From Tanypteryx hageni (taxonomy: Eukaryota; Arthropoda; Insecta; Odonata; Petaluridae), in NCBI GenBank assembly GCA_028673005.1, contig CM054114.1, forward strand, positions 20,678,880 to 20,742,879: a stretch of DNA of 64,000 bases, read 5' to 3'. The notes beneath the pieces are model-generated. The model had not been told where the DNA came from. It saw nothing but the letters and a program-made list of their open reading frames with translations, and did not search any database. Made by a program: the position numbers and the translations under genes. Shown one piece after another: positions 1 through 12,156 of the stretch; the stretch's first letter is position 1, and each line of letters begins with the position of its first letter.

Positions 1-1325
1 CGCTTTCTTTGTTCTATTTTAAGTTCTCCTGTCTCGGCGCGCCTCGCGCAGAACCACAAAGTATCGTATACAGAAGCCTTAAGATTGTATATATCATAAA
101 CATTGTAAATACCTCCTTAAAAGGGTCGTCTTGTGACATTTCCCATGTTGATTTCTGCTCTCTACTCTCTTTTTTTCTTAACAACCCCATGTTTTATATC
201 TTGTTAGTTTATTTTATTAGATAATTAGTTACTTACATTGTATTTAGTTTAGTCTTAGAAATTTATGCAAGTATTGCCTATGCTGTAAAGAAGCTCTACC
301 CAATCAATAGCTATTCTGCAGAAGAAGAAAAAAACAAAAGAAAAAAAGTATATAAAACAATAACAACAACAATAAATAAACGAAAAGAAAAAATAATAAT
401 GACAATAAAAACCATATATATACATACATATATAAATAATAATAATAATAAATAAATAACAAATAAAAAAATGTATACAAAAAGAATTAGCAGTAGCTAG
501 TTGGTATATTCTTGACTAATGTACATACTTTTGTTATTATTTTTAAAATTTTAAATATTAGTTTTCTTTGCATTTGTATTGTATTTATATTTATAAGTAG
601 TTATATTATCTTTTAGTACGTAAGCAAATCATAATAACTGTAAGGTGTTTAAATTCATGTAAATGAAAGAAACAAAACCCCATTGTAATTGAACACTTTC
701 TGACCGGTTGGGAACGTGGGTGTTACCACGATGGACGGCCTATATATTTGGTAAAAATTTTGCCAAACCAAATAAGAGAGAGAGCGTTGTTTTCGCAATT
801 TTAAAAAGTTTTTAAAAAATAATTTTAATCTGGAGAATATTATGAATAGTTTTTGAGGATTAAAAAAATAAACTCTCGTTTCAGTTTTTTTTAGTTATTT
901 GGCTTTTTTGAAACCGTGTTACGTTACACCTGGTCCTCCTCTAACGCGGGTCCTTACAACATGGATTCGCCACAACGCTATTTGTTTTCTTAAAAGCAAA
1001 AATTAATACATGGCGGATTACTCTTCGCGTTCAGATTACGGTTCACATGTACGCGGTTTGGTCGCGCATGGCATGTGGGATTCCAGATTGCATGGCTGGA
1101 AAGAGTCATTTTGGAGTGGCGTTGTGCTTTTTTCATAGATGGACGGCATCGACGCTCTTGTTTGTACATACAGGAGCCTCAAAGGTGGCAATGGAATGTC
1201 GGAGCTAGAAAATGACGCCTGAAGGGCGGCGAAACGCGCCCGCTTTTCGCTGTGTGAAGCCAGTTTCACATAACACGTGCTCACATTACACGGCACTCTT
1301 TCAGAACGCATTCCCATGCTATAAG
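1..1325. other. AT-rich non-coding stretch, no gene seen
   Basis: No convincing coding exon is visible on either strand. Positions 300-480 are A-rich with short AAT and ATA runs. The final ~300 bases are richer in GC and run up to the hAT element that starts at 1326. Open frames here are short, overlap on both strands and carry no motif I recognise. Confidence 0.5.
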
Positions 1326-3239
1326 CAGAGCCGCGCCGCCCCATGGGTGCAAGGGGCGCATCGCACCCGGGCGGCAACACATGAGGGGCGCCACTTACGG
1401 ACGGGCAATAATATTTCTTATTTTTTTCTTTTCCATCTCGTACATTTGAACGCATGTACCTTAGTGGTACTTGGTATTAAAAAGTCATTCATCATTTTTA
1501 CTTATTGATCAGATTATTTTCTTCGTGCACATCCAACAAGAATTAACTGGCCCCAGGGTGGCAGCAGTTTGCAGGCAAGCTCCTCTTTCGGAGGAAGAGA
1601 GAGTTTTTAGACATAATAGTGGTGCAATGCGACCGCCTCAGGCGCCCTTCCAGAGGGTGCGCCAAATTTTGAAGCGATGCATCAGGGCGTCGAAAATCAG
1701 GGGCGCTTAGAAGTTTAAGGACGGTTTACCGATTTTTAGTTTGCTTTAAAACATCATAGGTAAGCTGCTTAAATTATATCTGGGTTAATTTTAAAACTAT
1801 CTTCTATGGAGCCTTTTCACGCATGCAAAATAAAGGACAGAGAAGCAAGCGATAAAGACTACCTCCCTCCAAGACAAACATTGGAGCGTCATTTCGCTAA
1901 ACTCATCCTTTGAAAGCATCTGACGCCCCTCGGCATAAACCCCGAAAACGACGCTTGCCAAGCAGTCTTTCTTCAATTAAGATCCCGCCTGGGTTTTTTC
2001 GAATCTTTCGATCCCTTTCGGGGTGAGAGGTTGTGGGAACGAGACGTCATGGGAGGTGCGCGACTGTAAATTTGTTATCTTGCCCTTATGAAGGTCGATG
2101 GCACTAACCGGAAAAAAGTGCCGCCCCAGGTTCTAGGCTCCCGCCGCCAGGGACCCCTGCCGATCCCTTTCCCTCTCTCTTTTGGCCATTGTCCGGCAGT
2201 GAAACAATGCCGAACGCGCATAGCGACACTTTTGCACCGGATAGCAGATTTCAGCAGTGATTTGCGAAAGATGAAAAAAAATCGAGGGTGAGGACACGGC
2301 TTTACATGGAACTCAAGTTTGTTACCAAATATTATAGGTAGTGTAGCTAATTTATCTGCATACAGCTTTTATCTCAAGAAGCTTTCCTTTCTCAGATCTA
2401 ATAAGTTTTAGCAAACGTGACTTTATCACTGATGGAACATCTATAAATATAATTCTCAAGTATCCGTATATCTGTCTTCTTTCACGCTTTTTTGGGCGCT
2501 TTTAGATGTATTAAAAAGATTAAACTTTGTATGATGGTAGATCATAGGCTACAACCGACAGGAAAAGTTGAAGACTTGAGAAATTCGCATTTTGGAAAGT
2601 ATTTTTAACCTCAATGATTCAATTTTATTCCCCATTAGGAGGCACTGAAATCGATTAAATGTTTCACAAAATTACATTTTAAAATTGCTTTAAATTAAGT
2701 TACGAACTTGAAACTTAAATAATGTATAGCTGAAAGTTAGTACTTTAATTTTGAAGACATAACAAAAGTCCAAATTTCAGAATTTGATCAGAAAAAAGTA
2801 TAGATCTCTCCTCTTTCTTCCAATCGAAAAAACCGTGAAAAGGCATCCGATGCTATAAAATATAAATAAATCGGCACTTTTCAGGTGATATTGGCTTTTA
2901 AGTGTACATTTGGGTCATTATGTTGACGTTTACCGCTACGTAAGTAGATGATGACATTCAAATAATTCAAGTACTAAATGTATGAATTTTTTAAAGAGAT
3001 GTGAACAATAAAAACGTAATAACGATTGGCAGTTAATGCGGGATATTTGTAACTAATCATTAATAATAATTTGTAACTAATCTAGATTGGGCACCGTAGG
3101 CGCGAAGACCCTAGTTTATTATATCCTTCCTTAAACTAATAACACCTTGTAATTTAAAAATCGAAAAAATTTGGGCTTATAGAGAAAGGCGGCATAAACT
3201 GCTTGCACCCGGGCGGCAAATATGCCCGGTGCGGCTCTG
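1326..3239. mobile_element. Non-autonomous hAT-like element, 1.9 kb
   Basis: The left end reads CAGAGCCGCGCCG and the right end, reverse-complemented, reads CAGAGCCGCACCG, matching at 12 of 13 bases. The flanking octamers are gctataag (1318-1325) and gctatacg (3240-3247), matching at 7 of 8. An 8-bp duplication and CAG-starting ends are hallmarks of hAT transposons. No transposase motif is visible inside. The interior includes a GC-richer block at about 1860-2290, unlike the AT-rich surroundings, whose origin I cannot identify. Confidence 0.75.
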
Positions 3240-3647
3240 GCTATACGAGAGCTGGGTGTATGCGTGAACTACGAGAGAAAAATGCAAACCATGCTGCCCG
3301 ATTCTAATTATGAAAAAATAATAAAATTAAAAATATTATTTCGTACTTTTTATTTTATTTGATTGTAGAATTCTACGATGTCTCGGGCTCGTCCATTAGA
3401 GTGAAAAAATAATATTTTAAATACGATGCAGCGTGCCATATTATTGAAAATGTGCATTAGATGGCCTAATTCTTAAGCGGAAGTTATAACGCACTCGTAT
3501 AAGACACTCCATCAAGAAGATTTTATTTTAGCTTAACCTTCAATGCGTTATTTTTAGTCTTAAGAGTTAGCGTTAAATGAGTCGGTAAATAAGTCTAATG
3601 AATAATTTGGAGGACTTATAAATGAAGCGGCGCGCTTCGGCAATTCT
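3240..3647. other. Short non-coding spacer
   Basis: AT-rich sequence between the hAT element and the first copy of the dispersed ACTTTCTCCATA repeat. I see no gene or known element in it. Confidence 0.4.
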
Positions 3648-5135
3648 AAAAAAATCTGATGTGGCCACCACATGACTTTCTCCATATCTGTAATATTTCT
3701 AAAAATTCCAAATAGGTTACGCAATCATAAATATTTTAAGAAACTGTGAGAAAATTTTAGACTTTACAAAGAACAGAAATAAACTCAAATCATAGCCTTC
3801 TGATATTGGATACCAGTAGTTCGTGCTTGCATTCTGCAAGCATATCATCTCAACATAAAAAAAAATTCATTTTCCATATTTCATCGTTACAAATATTTTT
3901 TTAATTCTAAATATTTCACCTCCGGAGCGATTTTCGTTTTACCCTTATGTAAAAATGATAGATTAAAAGAATCTCAAAACTTTGCAATTTTAAGAATTTT
4001 ATACTTTCTCCATTATGGGGTACTAATACTACACATTTTTGCCAAATTTTAAAGTTTTAGTACTTCTAGAAGTGAAATAATATTCTTTTAATTGTTTAAA
4101 TTTTAAACATTTTTAACGGCCTCCGAAATATGTTTATGGAGTGATTCAAATGTTTATTTGTAAAAATGCACTACTCTGTAAATAACTTGAAAATTTCAGC
4201 TTCCTAGCTCATCCCGTAATGTCTAAAAAGTTATCAATTTGTTTAAACTTTAAGAATTTTTAACTGCCAAACAAATTAAAATATCAAAATTTGCATAATC
4301 CCTATTTCGTTTTTTTACGAATTCTACTTATAAAAAAATTTCAACTCCGTAGCACATGCGGAAATACATATACCTTGAAATTTTGCTTAAGCAATTGCGA
4401 ATTTTTAGCGTCCGCATTGTTGCACTTTTTCAAGATTTTCGTTTTTTTTCTGGTCGGTTTTGCACAAAATCCTACCTAAGAAAAAAATTTCTAATCTCCA
4501 GCTCATCTGGAAGTGCTTAAACATTAGTTTCCTCCTATATGTTATATCCTCCTCCTCCTCCTCCTCTGTAAGAAACGTATAGCCACAAAGCTCTAACAAC
4601 TAAGAAAATAAAAACAAGCGTTACTAACATAAGACGTAACTAAGCGTCAATTGTTAACAATTGTCGTCGGTAGGTGGCGTGGTAGTGGCAGCAAAAATAT
4701 AACATATCTCTTAAACAATGCATTATATGGGAAAATATTTCATACAAAGGTTGTAGAAAATTAAATTTCCAACAACTTATATTCTAATACATTTTTATAT
4801 CGATCTAATGTTAAAGCAAATATTTCAAAATAACGGATAAGTGAAAAGAGTAAACACCCACTTCCGTTTGGACTATTTTTACCAAAAACTAAACAGTTCC
4901 TGTGAATTTTATAGAAATGTTAAATATAAAATTTCGCGTTGACCTGATTAATAGTTTTTGGAGTTAGAGCACCCATAAAAAAGCTACCACACGCACGCAC
5001 ACAAACAGACATCATCGAGAAAATGGTCAAAACGTGTCCAGGGGACCTCAAAACGTGTATTTCAGTTGAAATCTTGAAGTCGATTTTTTCATGAAAACAT
5101 TAATTTCCCCTATACTACGTTGGAGAAAGTAAAAA
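3648..5135 (-). repeat. ACTTTCTCCATA repeat, copy 1, interrupted
   Basis: This is a minus-strand copy of the dispersed repeat also found at 5711, 7355, 10059 and 19960. It starts with the tail hairpin (around tgtggccaccaca) and ends with the head gagaaagtaaaaa. It shares its 3' half, around gctttgtggctata, with copies 2 and 4. The copy is split by a 765-base insertion at 3813-4577, flanked by duplicated TA. Confidence 0.8.
3813..4577. repeat. Degenerate ~147-bp tandem array inserted at TA
   Basis: The uninterrupted repeat copies read ggatatagcc on this strand. Here the TA is present on both sides (3811-3812 and 4578-4579) of a 765-base insertion. Recurrent anchor blocks resembling aaatttcagctccgtagc lie near 4046, 4188, 4334 and 4483. 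A second anchor like taagaatttttaacggcc lies near 3990, 4106, 4247 and 4393. The main spacing is 141-148 bases, so at least four diverged units are present. A (TCC)n run lies at 4548-4566. No terminal inverted repeats are evident. Confidence 0.6.
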
Positions 5136-5710
5136 TACATAAAATATTTCGTAGTCCCAAGTTCCTCTTTGAGTCGCCAAGGTTCAAAGCTTCAAAATAT
5201 TCTCAAACCGAAGGAAAGTTGCTCATTTAACTTTAAAGTTCTGAACGTAATGGATCGATTGTAAAATCATTACCCATTACCTTATTACCTCATAAACTTT
5301 CGGAGCAGAACCGATTTTGCATTTCGTTAATTCTACACATCTTTATTTAATGATAAACACTAAGATACTGTTTGTACTGTTCTATTATACCTCCATATTG
5401 GTACTGGTACTTTTCCGTTATCGCCCATCCTGCTCGTGGCTTGGGTTGGGAGGATAAGGTTAGGTAAAATATTAAGAAAGATTTTGCGGGGTATGTACCA
5501 AAAAATCGGTGCAGCAAATCTTGCAAAAACTTCCTCATATCTCTACGCTCCATGCAAAAATACCACTGATTAATTTAATACGCATTCATGCGTGGTTTGA
5601 TCCGTAATAACAATACGAAGTTAAATTTCTACATATTTTCTCAGAGCGTTATATAGTTTATGTCGTCAATTTCTTTGAATGCATTGGGGCCGTTTTTGAG
5701 TTAATGGACA
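5136..5710. other. Non-coding spacer between repeat copies
   Basis: AT-rich sequence with no recognisable gene. A 68-codon minus-strand open frame at 5347-5553 has no motif and no start context that supports it. Confidence 0.4.
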
Positions 5711-6417
5711 TTTTTACTTTCTCCATACGTAGTATAGGGGAAAGTATTGTATTCATGAAAAAAATCGACTTCAAGATTTCAACGGAAATACATGTTTTGA
5801 GGACCCCTGAACACGTTTGACCATTTTCTCGATTATGTCTGTGTGCGTGTATGTGATAGCTTTTTGTGGGTGCTCTAACTCAAAAACTATTAATCAGGTC
5901 AATGCAGAATTTTATATTTAACATTTTCAGAAATGTTAGAAGAAGTGATTAGGTTTTGGTAAAAATCAGTCAAACGGAAGTGGGTGTTTACTCTTGTCAC
6001 ATCCGTTATTTTGAAATATTTGCTTTAATATTTGATCAAAAACAAATGTACCAGAATAAAAGTTGTAGGAAATTTAATTTTCTACAACCTTTGTACGAAA
6101 CATTTTCCCATATAATGCATTGTTTAAGAGATATGTTATATTTTTGCTGCCACTACCACGTCACCTACCGACGACAATTGTTAACAATTGACGCTTGGTT
6201 ACGCCTTAGTAACGCTCCTTTTTATTTTCTTAATTGTTGGAGCTTTGTGGCTATATCCAATATCAGAAGGCTATGGTTTGAGTTTATTTCTGTTCTCTTT
6301 AAGTCTAAAATTTTCTCGCAGTTTCTTAAAATATTCGTTATTACGTAACCTATTTGGAATTTTTAGAAATAATACAGATATGGAGAAAGTCATGTGGTGG
6401 CCAAATCAGATTTTTTA
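5711..6417 (+). repeat. ACTTTCTCCATA repeat, copy 2
   Basis: A complete plus-strand copy. It starts at tttttactttctccata and ends just after atggagaaagtcatgtggtggcc, followed by caaatcagatttttt. The sub-terminal ACTTTCTCCATA and TATGGAGAAAGT blocks are inverted. Beyond the second block comes a tail that forms a 6-bp stem with a 3-base loop in the best-preserved copy. The 3' half is the gctttgtggctatatcc type shared with copies 1 and 4. Confidence 0.85.
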
Positions 6418-7354
6418 AAAGTATACAGCAATAAACTTATCTCAATTGTTGCGTGATATGATTCATCTCAATAATGTTTTTATTTCGAGAACATAAGTAC
6501 GATATTTCTTCAGATTCAGTTCCTATGCTTTACTCTTTAGTTGTTTATGTTTTATTGGATATTCTTCGTCGTCACACCTTTGTTACCGATCCGAACCGAA
6601 CCTTTTTCTTGCCCCTTTTAAACGCTTTATAATGTTTTAAATGGTGGCAGGAAAAAATGTTCCTCTCGGCAAGTTTTATTTTAAGCACTCGACAGCGCAG
6701 TTCCATTTCCTGTAAATACGCCACCCACATAATTTGTGGGGACATTAAAGAGAACTAAAATAACCAGGACTAGAGCAGAAAATTTGGTCTCCTATGGGAA
6801 ATCTATTTCTAGATGTTTAAGTCTCCTACGCAGCCTTGAATCCCGAATTTCTAAAGATTTTATTTTTGAATTTTAAAATCGAGTGTGAAGTGTTTTTTCG
6901 AAATTATTTCATCGCACTATCTTTTCATTTCGCCCTTTTAATGTTCCGCAAATGACGTTTTATTTTTCCATAGCAACGATAATAATATATTTTCTGTTTA
7001 TCCTATGATGATATGACCATGCCGAAAAATCCATTTTTAACTTTCCATTCAAGAAATCCAACGCTAAAATTTAATTGGATATTCTTTCAGTTTAAATCTT
7101 TACCAAAAGTTAAGTTTACATTTCACTAACTAACGCATGCGATACGTTTTTGAAAACGCCATTTCTTCAGAAGGTTTTCACCCAACACAATTGCCATGAT
7201 ATGGTGAAATATAGCGTGGTTCGCGTGAGAACGGCTGTTCATTGGCTATAACGTAAACGACGAGAATTCATGAATTCCAACATGATACTAATATACCAGT
7301 ATCATAGAATTCCAAGGTTGAGTGAAAATGTCACGCAGATGACTCCTTTTCATG
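6418..7354. other. Non-coding spacer, small imperfect hairpin
   Basis: No coding exon is recognised. A short hairpin, tgatact paired with agtatca, lies near 7284-7305 between two gaattc motifs. It may mark a decayed element, but I cannot assign it. Confidence 0.4.
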
Positions 7355-7958
7355 TTTTTACTTTCTCCATATACGAATTACAGAGAAAGTATTGTTTTCA
7401 TGAAAAAATCGAACTCGAGATTTCAACGGTAATACATGACTAGTTTCGCGATGATGTCTGTCGGTCTGTATGTGATAGATTATTGTGGGCGCTCTAACTC
7501 AAAAACTATTAATCAGGTCAACGTAAAATTTTATATTTAACATTTTTATAAAGGTTAGAAGATCTGATTAGTTTTTGGTGAAAATCAGCCAAACGGAAGT
7601 GGGTGTTTACTCTTGTCACTTATCAGTTGTTTCGAAATATTTGCTTTAATATTTGATAAATGAAAAAATGTACTGGAATAAAAGTTGTAGAAAATTTTAT
7701 TTTCTACAAATTTTGTTTGGAATATTTTCCCATATAATGCATTGTTTAAGAGATATCTTATATTTTTAGCTGCCCCCACCACGCCACCTACCGAAGACTA
7801 CTGTTAACAATTGACGCTTAGTAACGTCTTAGTAACGCTCCTTTTTCTTTTCTTAATTGTCAACCGGAAGTAAATATTGACAACGATCCCAGAGCTAGCA
7901 ACATGTAATTTGCCATATAAATACGGAGAAAGTCATTTGTTCCCCACATCAGTTTATT
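7355..7958 (+). repeat. ACTTTCTCCATA repeat, copy 3, alternative 3' half
   Basis: This copy has the same head as copy 2 (tactttctccatatacg) and the same central part (gcgctctaactcaaaaac and gtgggtgtttactcttg). After cttaattgt it switches to caaccggaagtaaatattg and agagctagcaacatg, which is shared only with copy 5 at 19960. It ends with a degenerate form of the tail, gagaaagtcatttgtt. Confidence 0.85.
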
Positions 7959-8460
7959 TTTAAATTACGCGACAGATATCTTCAAATATCTAAGTCCATG
8001 AATGAAATCATGCGTAACTTTGTGGAACTACGTCTTATGGAATTTTGTTCTCAAAAATGCAATGCAGCTCAGTATAAAATGATTCCATTTAATATCAAGA
8101 ACGGAGGTCCATAGTCTCGATTCTTTTAAGGGCTATCATCAGGTTGAAGCTGGGTCGCCCAACCGATGAAGTGGACCCGGATGGCCAGATGGTCTCTTTT
8201 TAAAGAGGACATGTCCACTTTTTCGGCAAATATCGTTTCTCCTCTCATCTTTTTTGAGAAATATTATTTTTGTCCTCTTTTTGTACAGCATTCACAGTTT
8301 TGCTATTTTCTGTGCATTTTCTGTGTTTGTGTGCAGGCATACCACGCGTTGCATGACCCTGTTTTAAGCGCATTCGTCATAACGCGAGGTCTACCAAGTT
8401 TTTAAAAAAACAAAGGCTTTTGAAGTTCCAGTTTTAGTGCTTTTCGTCAATGCTGAAAGG
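7959..8460. other. Non-coding spacer
   Basis: I see no gene, RNA or known element in this stretch. Confidence 0.35.
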
Positions 8461-9050
8461 CACTATTATCTTCGTGATGTCCGTCCGTCCGTCCGTACGC
8501 ATATATCAGGAAAGAATTGGCTCAACCGATTTCAACCTAATTTTGTAATAAGGAGATATGAAACAAAAAAAAACCAAGATTTTTAGTGTAAATATATAAA
8601 ACACGGCTGCCACAATACAAGGAAAAAACAATTCTTTTTACACGTATTTGTGTTTAACTGTTCACATCAATTTGAACCAAATTTAATACTTATAATATGC
8701 ACATATGTACAAAATATGCAATATACAATTAGCGTATTAAAACCGAATCAGCCAAACAGGGGAGCCACAATTACAAATTAAACTCTTTCAGTAATTAAGG
8801 ATTTGGAAGGAATTGGCTGAACGGATTTCAATAGAATTGTGTATATCAGATTCGCACAACATACCACAATAAAATCAACATGTATAAATCGGAGCTGACG
8901 AGCAGGGCTACCACAATAAAAAGTAAAACAACAACACTTTTTCGCGTATTTCTAGAGAACTGACCGCATGGAATGATTCAATCACGCATTAAAAGACAAA
9001 CACGAAAAAAGCCCCGAAGAAAAACCTGGATTCGACTCCAGGAAATTATT
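8461..9050 (+). repeat. GTCCGTCC / tRNA T-arm dispersed repeat, with internal duplication
   Basis: It begins with gatgtccgtccgtccgtcc, followed by ggctcaaccgatttcaacc near 8522. A second, related module with ggctgaacggatttcaat follows near 8814. Both are followed by similar sequence around gctgccacaata or gctaccacaata and an acaacactttttcgcgtatt-like block, so the module is duplicated about 300 bases apart. At 9025-9042 it ends in a perfect 5-bp T-arm-like stem with CCTGG, a TTCGA loop and CCAGG. The same order is seen inverted at 17225-17400 and 63487-63690. Confidence 0.55.
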
Positions 9051-10058
9051 TCTGTTTCCCGTAAGATTGCACTTAAAAAGCGATTTTTCGACGTGCTTTT
9101 GCAAGTTATAATTAGAAAAAAATGCTTCATCTATCTTCTGACTGGGACTGTTGTAAAGAAGAACGAATAAGGTTTCTTATTCTTATAGTCGAATTTCGCC
9201 ATAAATTCTAAATCTCTCGAATTTATCGTTTAAGTCACATATTTAGGGGAAAAATTTGCTTGTTAACCAATTGTTGTTTCGGCAACCATGTTGTCGTCAA
9301 AAATCGAGCTTCAGTTGTTGTCTCAATCCTATGCGTACGAAATACGATTTAACTCGAGAACATTTAAATTCATGTCCCGTCATTTTTGACGAACGCTTGC
9401 TCTTGTATATTATTTCATTATACGCTATATAGGTATATTTTGAGATACATGACTGGCGTAATATTATTTGGAACATCAGTTTCCATAACCGGGTGAATTT
9501 TAATCAAAATCCATGAAACCATAATGGATGAAAATCGACATTTTGTAATAATCGACAAGAATCAACTACCCTCCATTGTTGCGCGATACGGTTCATTTCG
9601 ACAATGCTTCAGTTCCGGGCGATACTCTTGATAAATACGAGATTTCTTAGTTTGGCCAAAACAATTACAGGCAGAACTCTACATACTCATGGTGGAAACT
9701 GTGGGAAACTTGCTTCACTGTGCTTGCAGCGTGTTTTGGAACCTCATAAAATCAGGAAGTTGGCAACATCGACGGCTACAAATCCTATAAAAAAAAGATG
9801 TCCGAATCTACTAATGGATTGCTTGTTTGTTTGCTGTTATTTTTTTTTTGTTTAACGGCGTGGAAGTCGAAAAGAGCTATTAGTAGGATTATGGAAGGAA
9901 AAATGTTTGTGGCGCCGTCGTAATGGCGCGTGATTCGGAAAAAATATACAATTTGCCCATTTTTTCATTAGCCAATTGATTTTCATTATGAGAAAATGGG
10001 AATATATGCACCCTCTGGTTATTTATTTCTATAGAAGACTTCCGTGGGAGTTTTCCAC
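9051..10058. other. Non-coding spacer
   Basis: Open frames at 9604-9855 and 9889-10161 are short, have no motif and overlap repeat sequence. I see no gene here. Confidence 0.4.
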
Positions 10059-10745
10059 TTTTTACTTTCTCCATATACGTAGTATAGGGGAAAGTAACGT
10101 ATTCATGAAAAAACGACATCGAGATTTCAACGGAATACACAGTTTGAGGTCTCCTGAACACGTTTTGACCATTTTCTCGATCATGCCTGTGTGTGTGTGT
10201 GTGTGATAGCTTTTTGTGGGCGCTCTAACTCAAAATCTATTAATCAGGTCAATGCAGAATTTTATATTTAACATTTTCAGAAATGTTAGAAGTGATTAAG
10301 TTTTGGTAAAAATCAGTCAAACGGAAGTGGGTGTTTACTCTTGACACTTATCCGTTATTTTGAAATATTTGCTTTAATATTTGTTAAATGTAAAAATGTA
10401 TTAGAATAAACGTAGGAAATTTAATTTTCTGCAACCTTTGTATGAAATATTTTTAAGAGATATGTTATATTTTTGCTGCCACTACCACGCCACCTACCGA
10501 CGACTATTGTTAGCAATTGACGCTTAGTTACGCCTTAGTAACGCTCATTTTTATTTTCTTAATTGTTGGAGCTTTGTGGCTGTATCCAATATCAGAAGGC
10601 TATGGTTTGCGTTTATTTCTGTTATTTGTAAAGTCTAAAATTTTCACGCAATTTCTAAAATATTTATTATTACGTAACCTATTTGGAATTTTGAGAAATA
10701 TTACAGACATGGAGAAAGTCATGTGGTGGCCACATCAGATTTTTA
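10059..10745 (+). repeat. ACTTTCTCCATA repeat, copy 4
   Basis: A plus-strand copy of the same type as copy 2, including the gctttgtggctgtatcc 3' half. The tail hairpin is perfect here: atgtgg, loop tgg, ccacat at 10721-10735, directly after the inverted head motif. There is a GT microsatellite in the place of the gtctgtgtgcgtg stretch of copy 2. Confidence 0.85.
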
Positions 10746-11540
10746 TATCTATTTTTCCGGAGCAAAGTGACTATATAATTCAGGCTGTCAAAGGAGAACG
10801 ATTTAATTAAACACGGTACGTTTCACTCATTACTATTCCACACTTAAAGCCCGCATCCCGTAAATTAAATGTTCCACCTTAGTGATATTATTAAGTACCT
10901 ATGTGCTTGAATTTCATTTCTCTTGTCATTTAAAAAATTCACAATTTAACAAACTTGGTTTTATTAAATTTATAAGTAAGGAATGGCTCCTCGAACTGCT
11001 ATTGTACCCAGGCATAATATTTATGCCTCTACTGATTCAAGAAACCAGTGAATAAAATTTGATCGGTCTTTGTTTTTCATATAACTGAAGTATTTCACGC
11101 GAAATGCAAAATTCTTTTAATGTATAGATAAGTAACACCAATGTTGTTGCTCTTCATTCAAATTTGGTTCAATGAAGGCATTGAAATTGATTTCCACTAT
11201 GAAAACAACCGTCCTATTGTTTATCGTTACCAAGGTATTGTTTAAACTTCAAATAGCGTCGAAATATCGTGAATATGTGGACGGAAACGACGCGAAATAA
11301 TAATCCCGGCCAACCATTTGCAATTAGGCGAAACCGGCAACAATCTAAATCACCATGACAACGAAAGATTTTCATGTGAATTAGCGTCAAATGGTCTCGT
11401 TAAAAACTTATTTGTGGACCGGTTCGGTAGGAAAACTAAATTTCGTTCTTTTAGGCGTTCTTTGGTTCAAATCTCGAGTTTGTGCTGTGTTCTAGGTAAT
11501 TTTAAAATTCAAATGGATAATATTCTACACTCACCAAGCA
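10746..11540. other. Non-coding spacer
   Basis: No recognised gene. The plus-strand open frame at 11318-11734 runs antisense into the Penelope-like remnant and has no motif of its own. Confidence 0.4.
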
Positions 11541-11890
11541 TGATCGGTGACCGCCGAGAGAGAGAATTGTTTATTTTCCACCGACCACTCTTAATGCTAT
11601 CTCATCTTGCACATAACCGACCGACGTGCGGCTTGCCGCAGGTGCATTCAAGTTCCTACATCCCCTTCGTACATGTTCTGAGGGATGCGGTCTTTGGCTC
11701 TGGGGAGGATGTCGGCTGTCTTTTCCACCGATGAATATCGAGTCACCACGCCACGCTTGGCCAGGAACCTGGCGATCTCTTCCGTAGTTCGGTAAACATA
11801 CGGGACCGTAGCGTATGCCTCCGGTTTCTTTATTTCTCTCACTATCTTCCTCTTCCCTGCCGTCCCTTCTGAGGGCCAAGTCAGAATCAT
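11541..11890 (-). pseudogene. Penelope-like element, GIY-YIG region, inverted part
   Basis: On the minus strand the sequence encodes the linker that precedes the GIY-YIG endonuclease of Penelope-like retroelements. Visible blocks include YVYRTTEEIARFLAKRG, RYSSVEKTADILP and KDRIPQNMYEG. After a one-frame shift comes ECTCGKPHVGR, the start of the GIY-YIG fold, followed by a stop. The continuation of the same domain lies on the opposite strand from about 11890, so the copy has an internal inversion. The reverse transcriptase part is absent. Confidence 0.6.
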
Positions 11891-12156
11891 CGTTGGTCGT
11901 AAGTGCTTGGTCCGAGCCGGGACATAAAATTAACGTAGAGGTCGCAAAAATAATAGGCAGGAAGGGGCGGTACCATCACAGATTGGTCCGTGAGGCCATA
12001 GAGATCGTCAAACACCCGGACAATTTCAATAGGGAGGACGGCTACCCCCTTCCTAACACCTGGAAAAGACTATTCCTCTCCACCAACCGACTGGATGGCC
12101 AGCCATCCTATTACAGCGCCCCACAACCAACCGAAGGCACTATACGTATTATATAG
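11890..12156 (+). pseudogene. Penelope-like element, end of GIY-YIG domain
   Basis: The plus strand encodes SAWSEPGHKINVEV, then HRLVREAIEIVKHPDNFNR and LPNTWKRLF. This matches the C-terminal part of the GIY-YIG endonuclease of Penelope-like elements, where a charged helix ends in IxKHPxNFNR and a W-K motif follows. It abuts, head to head, the minus-strand part that ends near 11890. Together they look like one copy that inverted on insertion or later. Confidence 0.65.

Noticed and set aside
6188..6418. A 76-codon hydrophobic frame here, matched by a similar frame at 10517-10810
   Set aside because: Both are the 3' half of the same dispersed repeat. Most of the base differences between the two change the amino acid, as expected for neutral non-coding copies, and the other copies do not keep the frame.
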